Shown here: positions 9,279 to 18,365 of the stretch, in pieces
How the letters are laid out: every line of letters begins with the position of its first letter
How positions within the stretch are numbered: position 1 is the first letter of the stretch
Assembly (NCBI GenBank): GCA_963818985.1
Contig: CAWFUJ010000012.1
Location: 124,001 to 188,000, forward strand
Direction: 5' to 3'
Source of the DNA: JAFEDN01 sp963818985
GTDB lineage: Bacteria; Pseudomonadota; Gammaproteobacteria; Coxiellales; Coxiellaceae
DNA: 64,000 nucleotides
The notes under the pieces: model-generated
Seen by the model: the letters and a program-made list of their open reading frames with translations, nothing else
The model's database searches: none
Told to the model about the DNA's origin: nothing
Position numbers and translations under genes: made by a program

Positions 9279-11363
9279 ATGACTAATAGCCAGATAAACT
9301 TGTGGGGGAACATGTTAAGAGATCATGATATGAAGGAACTACTTAATATTGAAAAAAATCTAAAATCTAAACTAGACAGAAATACTCATTCTACCATCCA
9401 AATTCGCGATGTTATGGTACTTCAAGTGGACAAAGATGGCCTACGCTTGTCTGGAGAAACTAATGTGGTTAGTGAGGAACCCACTAAATATGTATTAGAA
9501 AGGATGACTCAACATATTAAAAATATGGCTGAAATTGCCACTAAGCATCATATTGCCGATAATTGTATGATGGTTGGCGATAAAGTGGTCATGCGACCAG
9601 AGGCTGAGAATAATATTACTCGATTAAGCTTTAGTGAATTTAGCTTTTATCCAAGTACAGAAAAGGGGCCACTGACAAAACTTGAGTTTAATGAGTTAAT
9701 GAACAAATTGTTAGATTATGCTAAAATCCTACCCCCAAACCTACATTTGGTACTCTCTTCCTTCCCAGTCGTCGATGCTGAAGGTAATGTACATAATGTG
9801 GCAAGTTATATCCAATGCCATGGGGGGTCTGCTGAGCCCACTATTACCAACTTCGCCAAAGCAGTCCCTTCTGACGAGGATATTGTTTATCCTGGCACAA
9901 AAAATCCATATTTTACCCAAGGCTATAGAACCAATGATTTCACCAATAAACTTAAAAGACAGGTCAACAAGTTGGTAAAACAGTTAGAGAAGGTCGAGGA
10001 TTTTCAAACATCAGTAATTGATTTAATTAATATTACTTTATCACATTGCGCTTCTAACCCAAGCCTTTCTCCAGGTGAACTAGTATCCCAACTAGAGGAA
10101 TTACGTGGCGCAATTAAAGAAGGAGCACTTACTAAAGAGCAAGGGGCTGGTTTCGCTATAGAGCTGACCAAATTGGAAAAAAGTTTTCGAGAAGCTGTTG
10201 AGGAAAAAGAAGAAAAAACCTTAGTATCCCTTAAAAAGCAGGTTGAAGAGATGTCCTTAGCTTCCATGGAATGGGATCATGGTTGGTCATATGGCGGTAA
10301 TGTGCGTTGCGTTACACAAGGTGGTGTGGAGTTCACGACTGCGGTGGATATTTGTTTTGATCATACAATGGGGGTGGCCAAACGCAGCCATCTAAAAGAT
10401 ATTTTTATAGGAATGCAATCTCTAGGCAAAATCGTGGATAGTAAAGTCGATCATCTCATTACGTCTAATACAATCCACCATTATTCTGACAATATTATAT
10501 CCTCAAGTTTTGCCCATGTGGATGCAAATCCAGTCAAGAGTGGTGTTTTCGACAGTACTACTATGCGAAAGCAAGATCCAGATGAGGTATATGATGTTTC
10601 AGCTGTTTTTGGCGTTGCTGCATGCGTGCATGTCGCCATACCAAGAGAAATTGGTAAACTTAGAAAAGAAACGGCAGCCTTGGTCGATAAGCATAATGAA
10701 TTATTTATAAAAGTTGAAGCGCTCCGGATCTTCAATAGTCAAGGACAAGTGTCTCCCGATAAGATTAATCAAAAACTCAGACAATACCTTGGCGAATCTG
10801 CGGTGAAAAATTTTGAAAGTGGTTTGTCTAAAAATGAAATTGCTCAATTGCGGAGGCTTGCTCAGAGTGAATTTAAAAAAGAGGGGGTTCACATCCGTTC
10901 AAATTCTTTAGGAACTGTTTTTTTTCAAGTGCAAGATCGCTTAAAAGACCCTGCTCAACTTTTACAATTGCTTTCACAATTGTTTTCAGAATCCAAAGCT
11001 GAAGCTCCGGGCAAGCAATTAATTGCAAAAATGATGTTAAATCAAGTGATCGAGGGATGCAATAATTGGAATAAGGTTAATCCCAAAACACAAAAGAAAG
11101 TGCTTGATTACATGCATCATGCACTTTTAAAAAATGATCAAATCGATTTTTCTAATTCTCAACAACTTAACAAAATTGTTGTCGTGCTAAAAAAACAGCT
11201 ACAAGAAGCCGTATTTGAGAAAACAGGCTGGATGGCTTGTTTTTATAAGTCAGCAACTAAGCAATACGATATATGTTTTGATGGTAGACAAGGCCTATCA
11301 AATGCTCGCCTTAACGGTTCGATTGCTACCACCGAAGAATCTAGTGTTGTGCTTTCGAATTAA
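9279..11363 (+). CDS. Large hypothetical protein, coiled-coil middle; faint nitrilase-like pattern
   Basis: A 694-residue protein of unknown function. Residues about 225-330 are strongly charged and likely coiled coil (KLKRQVNKLVKQLEKVED, KEEKTLVSLKKQVEEM). The first 400 residues contain blocks that faintly recall the nitrilase superfamily: FSEFSFYPS, a hydrophobic strand with VVDAEGNVHNVASY, and a cysteine in TTAVDICFDHTMG. The match is loose and the usual lysine is not certain. The C-terminal third is helical. The ATG at 9279 has a poor ribosome-binding site; an internal ATG at 9312 follows GGGGGAAC and may be the real start. No signal peptide or membrane segment is seen. It could be an effector-type protein. 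Confidence 0.55.
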   Translation: MTNSQINLWGNMLRDHDMKELLNIEKNLKSKLDRNTHSTIQIRDVMVLQVDKDGLRLSGETNVVSEEPTKYVLERMTQHIKNMAEIATKHHIADNCMMVGDKVVMRPEAENNITRLSFSEFSFYPSTEKGPLTKLEFNELMNKLLDYAKILPPNLHLVLSSFPVVDAEGNVHNVASYIQCHGGSAEPTITNFAKAVPSDEDIVYPGTKNPYFTQGYRTNDFTNKLKRQVNKLVKQLEKVEDFQTSVIDLINITLSHCASNPSLSPGELVSQLEELRGAIKEGALTKEQGAGFAIELTKLEKSFREAVEEKEEKTLVSLKKQVEEMSLASMEWDHGWSYGGNVRCVTQGGVEFTTAVDICFDHTMGVAKRSHLKDIFIGMQSLGKIVDSKVDHLITSNTIHHYSDNIISSSFAHVDANPVKSGVFDSTTMRKQDPDEVYDVSAVFGVAACVHVAIPREIGKLRKETAALVDKHNELFIKVEALRIFNSQGQVSPDKINQKLRQYLGESAVKNFESGLSKNEIAQLRRLAQSEFKKEGVHIRSNSLGTVFFQVQDRLKDPAQLLQLLSQLFSESKAEAPGKQLIAKMMLNQVIEGCNNWNKVNPKTQKKVLDYMHHALLKNDQIDFSNSQQLNKIVVVLKKQLQEAVFEKTGWMACFYKSATKQYDICFDGRQGLSNARLNGSIATTEESSVVLSN

Positions 11364-11383
11364 GAGCTAAGATCCTAGTGTTT

Positions 11384-11497
11384 CGTCATACAGCGACTTG
11401 ACCGCTGGCCTGTCCTCGAAGAGGAGGTCCAGAGAACCGCAGGAATTCCTGGATCTCCTCTTCGAGGACAGGCCAGCGGTCAAGCCGCGGGATGACG
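11384..11497. repeat. Palindromic element with 49-bp arms between convergent genes
   Basis: Two near-perfect 49-bp inverted arms (11384-11432 and 11449-11497) enclose a 16-bp loop. The inner parts (CTTGACCGCTGGCCTGTCC) match exactly. It lies exactly between the convergent stop codons at 11363 and 11508, so it could serve as a bidirectional terminator. The outer end CAAGCCGCGGGATGACG relates it to the element at 1462-1596. Confidence 0.75.
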
Positions 11498-11507
11498 TAC
11501 TTTTAAA

Positions 11508-13511
11508 TTATTGATACTCTTCAAAATCTTGTTCATGTTTTAAATTGCGATTAATTCGAAAAATATGCGCAGGTATTTTTTTTGGATTTAATTCGACGTA
11601 GTTTCTGCGCCCTTGCCACAAATATTGGGCGCCACTTAACAAATCCTGCAAACAATAAGTATCATGTTCTTGAATCTCAAAATGATGAATGGGAAAATCT
11701 AACCACCCAGATTGAGTATGATGAGGGTCTAAATTAACGACCACAAGAATGGCGTTAGTTTTATCGGCACTTAATTTACTGTAACTGATTAACTGTTCGT
11801 TATCGACGAAATGAAAATTAAGGCTTAAATTATCATGTAAACAAATATTGTCACGACGCGCCTTGTTAATTACTGCAATCATTTCATTCAGATTGTGGGG
11901 AACATTTAAATCCCAGGATTTAATTTCATATTTTTCTGAATCTAAATATTCTTCACTGCCTGGTTCTCGCGGTGTATTGATGCAAAGTTCATATGCTGGT
12001 CCATAAATTCCATAATTGGAACATAGTGTGGCTGCTAGTACGACTCGAGCTATAAATGCGGCCCTGCCTCCCACCTGCAAATATTCATGTAAAATATCAG
12101 GGGTATTTGGCCAAAAGTTGGGTCGGAAATATTCTCGAACCGGGGTCTTTGTTAATTCAGTTAGATATTCCGTTAGCTCAGCTTTACTATTTCGCCAGGT
12201 AAAATAGGTATAAGATTGACTAAAGCCTAATTTGGCTAAGTAGTACATGACACTGGGACGAGTAAAAGCTTCTGATAAAAAAATAACTTGTGGGTATTCT
12301 TGCTTAATTTCATGAATGAGCCATTCCCAAAAAATAAAGGATTTGGTATGGGGATTGTCAACCCTAAATATATAGACGCCCTGTTTTATCCAAAATAAAA
12401 CCGTTTGTTTCCATGTTTCCCAAAGTTTTTGCCATTGATCGGTTTGGAAATAAATTGGATAAATGTCTTGATATTTTTTTGGCGGATTTTCTGCATATTG
12501 AATGGAGTCATCCGGACGCTTTTTAAACCATTGCGAACATTTTTTGACGAAGGGATGATCAGGAGTACATTGAATCGCTAGATCTAAAGCGATTTCTAAA
12601 CCTTGTTCTTTGGCTTTGTTCACTAATTCACTAAAATCCTCGAAGGTGCCTAACTGCGGATGAATGGATGTATGCCCACCCTCTAGTGCGCCAATGCCCC
12701 AGGGACTACCTGGATCATTATTTTGTGCTTGCGGGTTATTGTTTTTTCCCTTGCGAAATGTGTTGCCGATCGGATGTATGGGCGGTAAATATAAAACGTC
12801 AAAGCCCATTTTAGAGATATAGGGGAGGTGTTCAATTAAATCTTTAAAAGTGCCATGGCGAAGATTTTTGCCAAGAGATCTTGGGAAAAGTTCATACCAG
12901 CTGCTAAAGCGGGCTTTTTCTCGATCAACAATGATTGGCAATTCTTTGGGATATTGTGCCAGGTTTTCTAAGTCTGGATACTGACTCATGAGCGTAAATA
13001 ATTCAACATCCACAGCATACTTAAAAGCTTGTTCCTTATCGTGGGTAGTTTTTAATTGATCGGCAAAAAAAACTAAGCGCTTAAGGTCGTGATTTTTTGC
13101 GTGTTTAAATGCCGATGATATTAAAGAAGCACCAATGAGTAATTCCATAGAAATATCTTGTTGGGCCTCATGCCAACGAATCAAATTACGCCTCCATGAA
13201 TGGAAATAATCAATCCAAGCATCGATGGTAAAATAATAATTACCGAGTTCCGACACAGTAAATTTGGCTTGCCAAAGGTCATTGCCCAAGGATTTGAAGT
13301 CAACGCTTTGCCAAGTTATGTCTTTCTCAGAGCGATATCTTAGCTTAGCGGCCAGCTCATCATGACCATCAGCGAAAATTTTTGCTTCTACTGTGACGAT
13401 ATCATTTAGACAACGTTTAATAGCAAATCGGCCACCATCAATTTCAGGGTAAACGTTCTCAATGACGATTCGTTGATGGCCAAATTTATTATCAGCATTT
13501 TTAATTTGCAT
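11508..13511 (-). CDS. glgE: Alpha-1,4-glucan:maltose-1-phosphate maltosyltransferase
   Basis: A 667-residue GH13_3 enzyme that adds maltosyl units from maltose-1-phosphate to alpha-1,4-glucan. The N-terminal region (IVIENVYPEIDGGRFAIKR) and the inserted helical domain are typical of GlgE. Barrel motifs include DVLYLPPIHPIGNTFRKGKN and GSPWGIGALEGGHTSIHPQLG, the nucleophile Asp in GVYIFRVDNPHTK, the acid/base Glu in FLSEAFTRP, and the closing YGIYGPAYELC. The start has a TAAGGA site 8 bp upstream. It is the last gene of the leftward glucan operon, 85 bp after treY, and uses the maltose-1-phosphate made by the TreS-maltokinase encoded first in the operon. Confidence 0.95.
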   Translation of the reverse strand: MQIKNADNKFGHQRIVIENVYPEIDGGRFAIKRCLNDIVTVEAKIFADGHDELAAKLRYRSEKDITWQSVDFKSLGNDLWQAKFTVSELGNYYFTIDAWIDYFHSWRRNLIRWHEAQQDISMELLIGASLISSAFKHAKNHDLKRLVFFADQLKTTHDKEQAFKYAVDVELFTLMSQYPDLENLAQYPKELPIIVDREKARFSSWYELFPRSLGKNLRHGTFKDLIEHLPYISKMGFDVLYLPPIHPIGNTFRKGKNNNPQAQNNDPGSPWGIGALEGGHTSIHPQLGTFEDFSELVNKAKEQGLEIALDLAIQCTPDHPFVKKCSQWFKKRPDDSIQYAENPPKKYQDIYPIYFQTDQWQKLWETWKQTVLFWIKQGVYIFRVDNPHTKSFIFWEWLIHEIKQEYPQVIFLSEAFTRPSVMYYLAKLGFSQSYTYFTWRNSKAELTEYLTELTKTPVREYFRPNFWPNTPDILHEYLQVGGRAAFIARVVLAATLCSNYGIYGPAYELCINTPREPGSEEYLDSEKYEIKSWDLNVPHNLNEMIAVINKARRDNICLHDNLSLNFHFVDNEQLISYSKLSADKTNAILVVVNLDPHHTQSGWLDFPIHHFEIQEHDTYCLQDLLSGAQYLWQGRRNYVELNPKKIPAHIFRINRNLKHEQDFEEYQ

Positions 13512-13596
13512 TATGAATATCCTTATTCTAAAAAAAAATTGTCGTCTTTATCCCCTCTCCCGGAAGGAAAGGGAACAATAAAAAATCATTTTGTGT

Positions 13597-15924
13597 TTAT
13601 GGTCTTCCTATTAATAAGGCAACTGGAAATTGATTAAAAATTTTGGAGATTGGTAAAGCTTTTATACCCCTTGCCTTGTTCACAGATATTATTTCATTTG
13701 TGTAGAAATTTTTCCACTGTATGGGTGCGGAAGCGGGTAGGAGTAATTCAGTATCTGCCCAAATTTTTTTTCCTAGCGGAAATTTTGAGTCATGAGTCAT
13801 GCGGCTAGTGAACCGAGGCGTTACGGTAATTAACCATTTTTTACGATAATATCTGCAAAAACTAAAAATATGCAGTTTATGCTGCCCGGTCACTTGCAAA
13901 GGAATGTAACGACCATGTTGGAAAAGAGCAGCGTTAAGTTGACGAAATTGTAATGTTTGTGATGTTAAGAAAAGTTTAATTCTACCATCCGACCAATTGC
14001 TTGACAGATCTTTTAATAGTTCGGCACGTTGATCAGAGGTATTTTTTAAAAGTAATTCATCTAGGAACTGCATCGGTTGACTAAAATCGACTGGTTCCCG
14101 ATTATCAGGATCGACTAAACTAAAATTCCATAAATCGCTGCCTTGGTAAAAGTCCGGAACACCTGAAGCAGTTATTTTAATTAATAACTGACAAAGAGAG
14201 TTAAGTGCCCCATGAAAAGAAATTTTTTGTTGAAAAGGAATGAAATTCTTTAGGAAAGGTTTATTTACTAATAATGAATCAATAAAAAATAATAAAGCAC
14301 TTTCATAAGCATTATTAGGCTCTTTCCAGGAAGTATTAAGTTTCGCTTCTCTAACAGCTTTAATCATAAAATCTTTCATTCGTTCTATTGATATTGGCCA
14401 TGTGCCTAAAAGATTTTGGTATAGCAGTATTTCGACATTAGGATCTGGAATAATAATTGAATCGATTATAATTTTTAACGGTTTAACTAGATGTGACCAA
14501 TTATTTAAATGAAAGATCCATTCTTCAGCTAGCTCGGATAAAACATTTAGCCGAGCTCTCACATCCTCGCTGCGTTTTGTGTCATGAGTTGAAGTTGCGT
14601 TTAAAGAAAAAGGTGTATAGCGTTGGCGATTTTTTAAAAATTTATGAAAAATATTGATATCTCCATAATTTTCTTCCATTCTTGGATCACTGCCTACTTC
14701 GTTTAGTGATACCAATGGATTATAAACATAACAAGCGGTATCCTCGAACCCTTTGGCCATAATTGGTCCTGTATATTGTTGCCAATGCATAACCCAACTT
14801 AAGCTTTGTTTCAGTAGTGGACTTTCCTCGGGGAATTTTAAGAATAAAACCTTTTCAACGAATTGACGTGCTAATAGACCCTTTTTTCCTAATTTTTTAC
14901 GTGCTAAGCGCACAGCTTGATGTAAATATTTTTTATCATCTTTATGGAGGATGGTGCTATTGATATAGGTTCGATATAAAGGCAGAGCTGCCGTCAGTTC
15001 TTCAATGACTAATTTAAAATCATGACGATGGCATTGTCTTGCCGATGGATCTAACTTTGCCATCTTGATGATTGAGTTGACTAGTTGATTGGTCTCGGAT
15101 TGAAATAATTCTTCGATAACTTGTTTTTTACTTTGATAGCGGATTTCAGGCCACCTATAATTGAGGCTAGTAAATACCTTATAATTTTCTACCAGTTGTT
15201 GATAACCACTTTTATCAACAAATATTGCATTGACGGCATCTAAAAAATCATAACCGGTTGTTCCTTCAATAGGCCATTGGGGTGGCAAGCGTTCATCAAA
15301 GGCTAAAATTTTTTCGACTAGGATATAAAAATTTGTTTTATTTATTTTTGAAGTCTTATTATTTAGATGATTTAAGTAAACGGTAGGATTATAAAGTCCA
15401 TCGATATGGTCGATCCGCAAGCCATCGATAATTTTTTTTTTAATTAAAGTCCAAATTAATGAATGAATCTCGTTAAAAACTGTATTGTCTTCGACACGTA
15501 AACAAACCAATTCATTAATATCAAAAAAACGACGATAGGTAAAATTTTTCTTGTCGCGCCAATTGATATCGAAAAATCGAGCATAAGGAGAGTTTCTACC
15601 TTTACGCAAAACATCCTGCCACCATTTATTTTTGTTGGAAGCAGCCATATGGTTTGGCACAAAATCCATAAGTAAGAACATATGAGAACGATGTAATAAA
15701 TGAGTGAATTTTTTTAAATGATTTAAATGACAAATTTCAGGATTTAGTCGAGTTGGATCTATAACATCGTAGCCGTGTTGACTACCTGGCATAGCACGGG
15801 TGATGGGAGAACTATAGATGTCGGAAATTCCTAATTTTGAAAAATATGGTATCAATTCCATTGCATTCTTAAGTGGAAATTTCGCGTTAAATTGCAATCG
15901 GTATGTTGATACAGGAATATGCAA
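13597..15924 (-). CDS. treY: Maltooligosyl trehalose synthase
   Basis: A GH13_26 enzyme that turns the reducing end of a maltodextrin into a trehalose unit. It begins LHIPVSTYRLQFNAKFPL and shows SPITRAMPGSQHGYDVIDP, the nucleophile Asp in DGLRIDHIDGLYNP, the acid/base Glu in YILVEKILAFDERLPP, and STHDTKRSEDVRARL near residue 500. I place the start at a TTG (15924), preceded by AAGGAG at 6 bp and lying 17 bp after the stop of the GH57 gene. The longer ATG start at 15996 would overlap that gene by 55 bp and add residues foreign to the family. The protein is then about 775 residues, shorter than many TreY proteins. Confidence 0.93.
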   Translation of the reverse strand: MHIPVSTYRLQFNAKFPLKNAMELIPYFSKLGISDIYSSPITRAMPGSQHGYDVIDPTRLNPEICHLNHLKKFTHLLHRSHMFLLMDFVPNHMAASNKNKWWQDVLRKGRNSPYARFFDINWRDKKNFTYRRFFDINELVCLRVEDNTVFNEIHSLIWTLIKKKIIDGLRIDHIDGLYNPTVYLNHLNNKTSKINKTNFYILVEKILAFDERLPPQWPIEGTTGYDFLDAVNAIFVDKSGYQQLVENYKVFTSLNYRWPEIRYQSKKQVIEELFQSETNQLVNSIIKMAKLDPSARQCHRHDFKLVIEELTAALPLYRTYINSTILHKDDKKYLHQAVRLARKKLGKKGLLARQFVEKVLFLKFPEESPLLKQSLSWVMHWQQYTGPIMAKGFEDTACYVYNPLVSLNEVGSDPRMEENYGDINIFHKFLKNRQRYTPFSLNATSTHDTKRSEDVRARLNVLSELAEEWIFHLNNWSHLVKPLKIIIDSIIIPDPNVEILLYQNLLGTWPISIERMKDFMIKAVREAKLNTSWKEPNNAYESALLFFIDSLLVNKPFLKNFIPFQQKISFHGALNSLCQLLIKITASGVPDFYQGSDLWNFSLVDPDNREPVDFSQPMQFLDELLLKNTSDQRAELLKDLSSNWSDGRIKLFLTSQTLQFRQLNAALFQHGRYIPLQVTGQHKLHIFSFCRYYRKKWLITVTPRFTSRMTHDSKFPLGKKIWADTELLLPASAPIQWKNFYTNEIISVNKARGIKALPISKIFNQFPVALLIGRP

Positions 15925-15941
15925 AAGCTTCTCCTTGGCTA

Positions 15942-18365
15942 CTATGGAACTTGTACCATTAATTGATTGCCTAGCAAAGCAAATTTTTCCACCCATTCTT
16001 TGGCTGTCGAATCACCATTATCAGCTTTTTGTTTCATACCAGAAAAAAAAGTGTGTAACAAATCATAATATTTATTTTGTATATCATTTAAGTTTATTTG
16101 AAATGGCAGACGATTTGAAATTTGCAGCGCTTTATTGAGATGATCTATTTGAAGTATGGAATGGGGCTCATCATTGAGAGTTTTCATCATATTTTCTAAA
16201 CTTTTTTGGATGGTAAACCGTAAATTAATTTTGTCTAATTTAATTTTGGCTTTTTCTGCCTCATCTAGTAAGTGATTAATATGTTTTACTTTAAATTTTT
16301 GTTTTGTGAATGCCTCTCGTAATTCGGATTTAATAACATGTTCGGCTGTGGTGCGGAAGGCTTCGGGTAAGGGAATATTTAATGTTTCAATAAATCTAAT
16401 CAAAGTAGCATGGCGCTGAAATAATTGTAGATAAATTGTTTCCAACTCCTTTAGAGTATCAGTCAATATTAAGCGTACTATTTTTCTCTGTTCATCGCGA
16501 AATAATGAATTGATTGAATAGGATGCCTCACTAAAATATTTTATAATAAGATTATTCACTCCAACCAAATCTGCACGATTAAATGTTTCAGACATTTCAT
16601 TGACTGCTTGGCGATATTCATCATTGCTAAGTTCACCTACTCCGCAGCTAATATTTTGATCGCCAAAATGAATGGCAGCATAGGCTAGGGTAACAGTTTC
16701 AGTCGTGATTTTTGATCTAAATTTACTTTTTCCAATGTCAACTCGCGCTTGACCAGTACTGACTAATTGATTAACTTCAATATCTATTTCGTAGCAATAA
16801 ACGGTGGCTTTCTTTTCATAATTTTCGAACAAAGCACTGATTGCATAGTGTGCTACAATTCTATCCCAGTCTAATATGCAAGGTTTAACAAAGTTTAGAT
16901 AAAGATATTTTCCATCCTGATATAGCTTTAAGTTGCTTTTAGCATTCGCTAATTTTTCCACCAATTCTTTTTCAATTGAATCTGCAAAGAATTTTTCTGC
17001 CAATTGAGCTGCACGAGAAGCATATTCTATCACTTGTACAGTTTCGATGCCTGATAATTCATCAAAAAACCAACCGCAGCTTGTGTACATCAGCATGGCA
17101 TGTCGTTGCATTTCCAGCAATGTGAGTGCAGTGGTTTTCTCTCTTTCATTCAGAGGATGACTGGCATTTTTTTCAAAGAAACGTTGCAAAGATTCATTGG
17201 ATCGATCGAGGATAACGTCAATATAATTATTTCTTGCCGCCCATGGATCATGAAAAAGATTGCCCGCTTTTTCTTCGTAAACAGGAGCTAGCGTGTCGCG
17301 AAGCCAGTCAAATGCTTGTCGCAACGGAGCTCGCCAATTCTGGTTCCAATTGCCGTGTTGACCCGTGTTGCATCCACATGCTGATTTCCATCGTTCAATA
17401 CCATGGATACAACTCCATGAACTGTTTTCTATAATTTCAACTTCATGGGTAGGTGGGAATTTTTGTAAAAATAGGCTGTAGTTAATCAGCTTAGCAAAGT
17501 TATTTTTTTCTACATACTCTAATGCAAAAGCCAGCGCCATATCGCCAAAACGATGATGATGACCGTAAGTTTCTCCATCTGTGGCTATATTTGCTAATTG
17601 CGGTCGGTTACGTTTATCTGAGAAAATATTTCTTATCCTTTCTGCTAAATTTTCACCTTTGTTAAGTAGGTTAGAAAAAGCCACTTCTTGTGATACTGGC
17701 CCATCATAAAAGAAAATTATAATAGAGCGCCCGTTGCTTAAATTAAGAAGGTAGGGCATGGTAGGGTCGATTTGTTCATGCACGGTCTCTTGCCATGCAT
17801 TGGTACCGATTTTCCTGGTACGCTTTGCTTGTCGTTGTGCCAGTAATACAAATTTAATACCATTTTCAGCCATGATGGCTAATGATTCCAAATCTACTGC
17901 GGTTTCAGGTAACCACATCCCTTCAGATTTGCGATTAAAACGACGTTCAAAATCTCGAATCCCCCATATTATTTGAGTATATTTATCTTGATGATTGGAT
18001 AAAGGTAAAATCATGTGATTGTAGGTCTGGGCGATGGCATTTCCATGACCTTCAAATTGCAGCCGACTTTCTTTATCGGCTTGTAATATAGCTTGATAAA
18101 CTTCGGGCGCCTTTGACTCCATCCATGACAATAAAGTTGGCCCGAAATTAAAACTAATTTTGGCATAGTTATTAACAATTTTAATAATTTGTTTTTTCTC
18201 ATTTAATATCCTGGATCGCGCATTGGGGGCATAACATTCTTCAGAGATACGCTCATTCCAATCATGATAGGGTGAGGCTGAGTCTTGCTGTTCAATCGCT
18301 TCTAGCCATGGATTTTCACGTGGCGGTTGATAAAAATGTCCATGTATACAAATATATCGATTCAT
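15942..18365 (-). CDS. GH57 family glycoside hydrolase with DUF3536-type C-terminus
   Basis: An 807-residue protein. Residues 1 to about 400 form a GH57 domain: the start YICIHGHFYQPPRENPW, the GHGNAIAQTYNHMILPL block, the probable nucleophile Glu in EGMWLPETAVD, and the probable acid Asp in NIATDGETYGHHHRFGD. The rest is the helical region found in DUF3536-containing GH57 proteins of unknown exact specificity. It acts on alpha-glucans in the cytoplasm; amylase or 4-alpha-glucanotransferase activity is possible. It overlaps treZ by 4 bp (ATGA) and lies 17 bp before treY, so it most likely trims or supplies the maltodextrins used by TreY and TreZ. Confidence 0.85.
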   Translation of the reverse strand: MNRYICIHGHFYQPPRENPWLEAIEQQDSASPYHDWNERISEECYAPNARSRILNEKKQIIKIVNNYAKISFNFGPTLLSWMESKAPEVYQAILQADKESRLQFEGHGNAIAQTYNHMILPLSNHQDKYTQIIWGIRDFERRFNRKSEGMWLPETAVDLESLAIMAENGIKFVLLAQRQAKRTRKIGTNAWQETVHEQIDPTMPYLLNLSNGRSIIIFFYDGPVSQEVAFSNLLNKGENLAERIRNIFSDKRNRPQLANIATDGETYGHHHRFGDMALAFALEYVEKNNFAKLINYSLFLQKFPPTHEVEIIENSSWSCIHGIERWKSACGCNTGQHGNWNQNWRAPLRQAFDWLRDTLAPVYEEKAGNLFHDPWAARNNYIDVILDRSNESLQRFFEKNASHPLNEREKTTALTLLEMQRHAMLMYTSCGWFFDELSGIETVQVIEYASRAAQLAEKFFADSIEKELVEKLANAKSNLKLYQDGKYLYLNFVKPCILDWDRIVAHYAISALFENYEKKATVYCYEIDIEVNQLVSTGQARVDIGKSKFRSKITTETVTLAYAAIHFGDQNISCGVGELSNDEYRQAVNEMSETFNRADLVGVNNLIIKYFSEASYSINSLFRDEQRKIVRLILTDTLKELETIYLQLFQRHATLIRFIETLNIPLPEAFRTTAEHVIKSELREAFTKQKFKVKHINHLLDEAEKAKIKLDKINLRFTIQKSLENMMKTLNDEPHSILQIDHLNKALQISNRLPFQINLNDIQNKYYDLLHTFFSGMKQKADNGDSTAKEWVEKFALLGNQLMVQVP

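Noticed and set aside
15925..15996. Upstream ATG start for treY (adds 24 residues)
   Set aside because: It would overlap the GH57 gene by 55 bp and adds residues foreign to TreY. The TTG at 15924 has an AAGGAG site at 6 bp and gives the family-like N-terminus.
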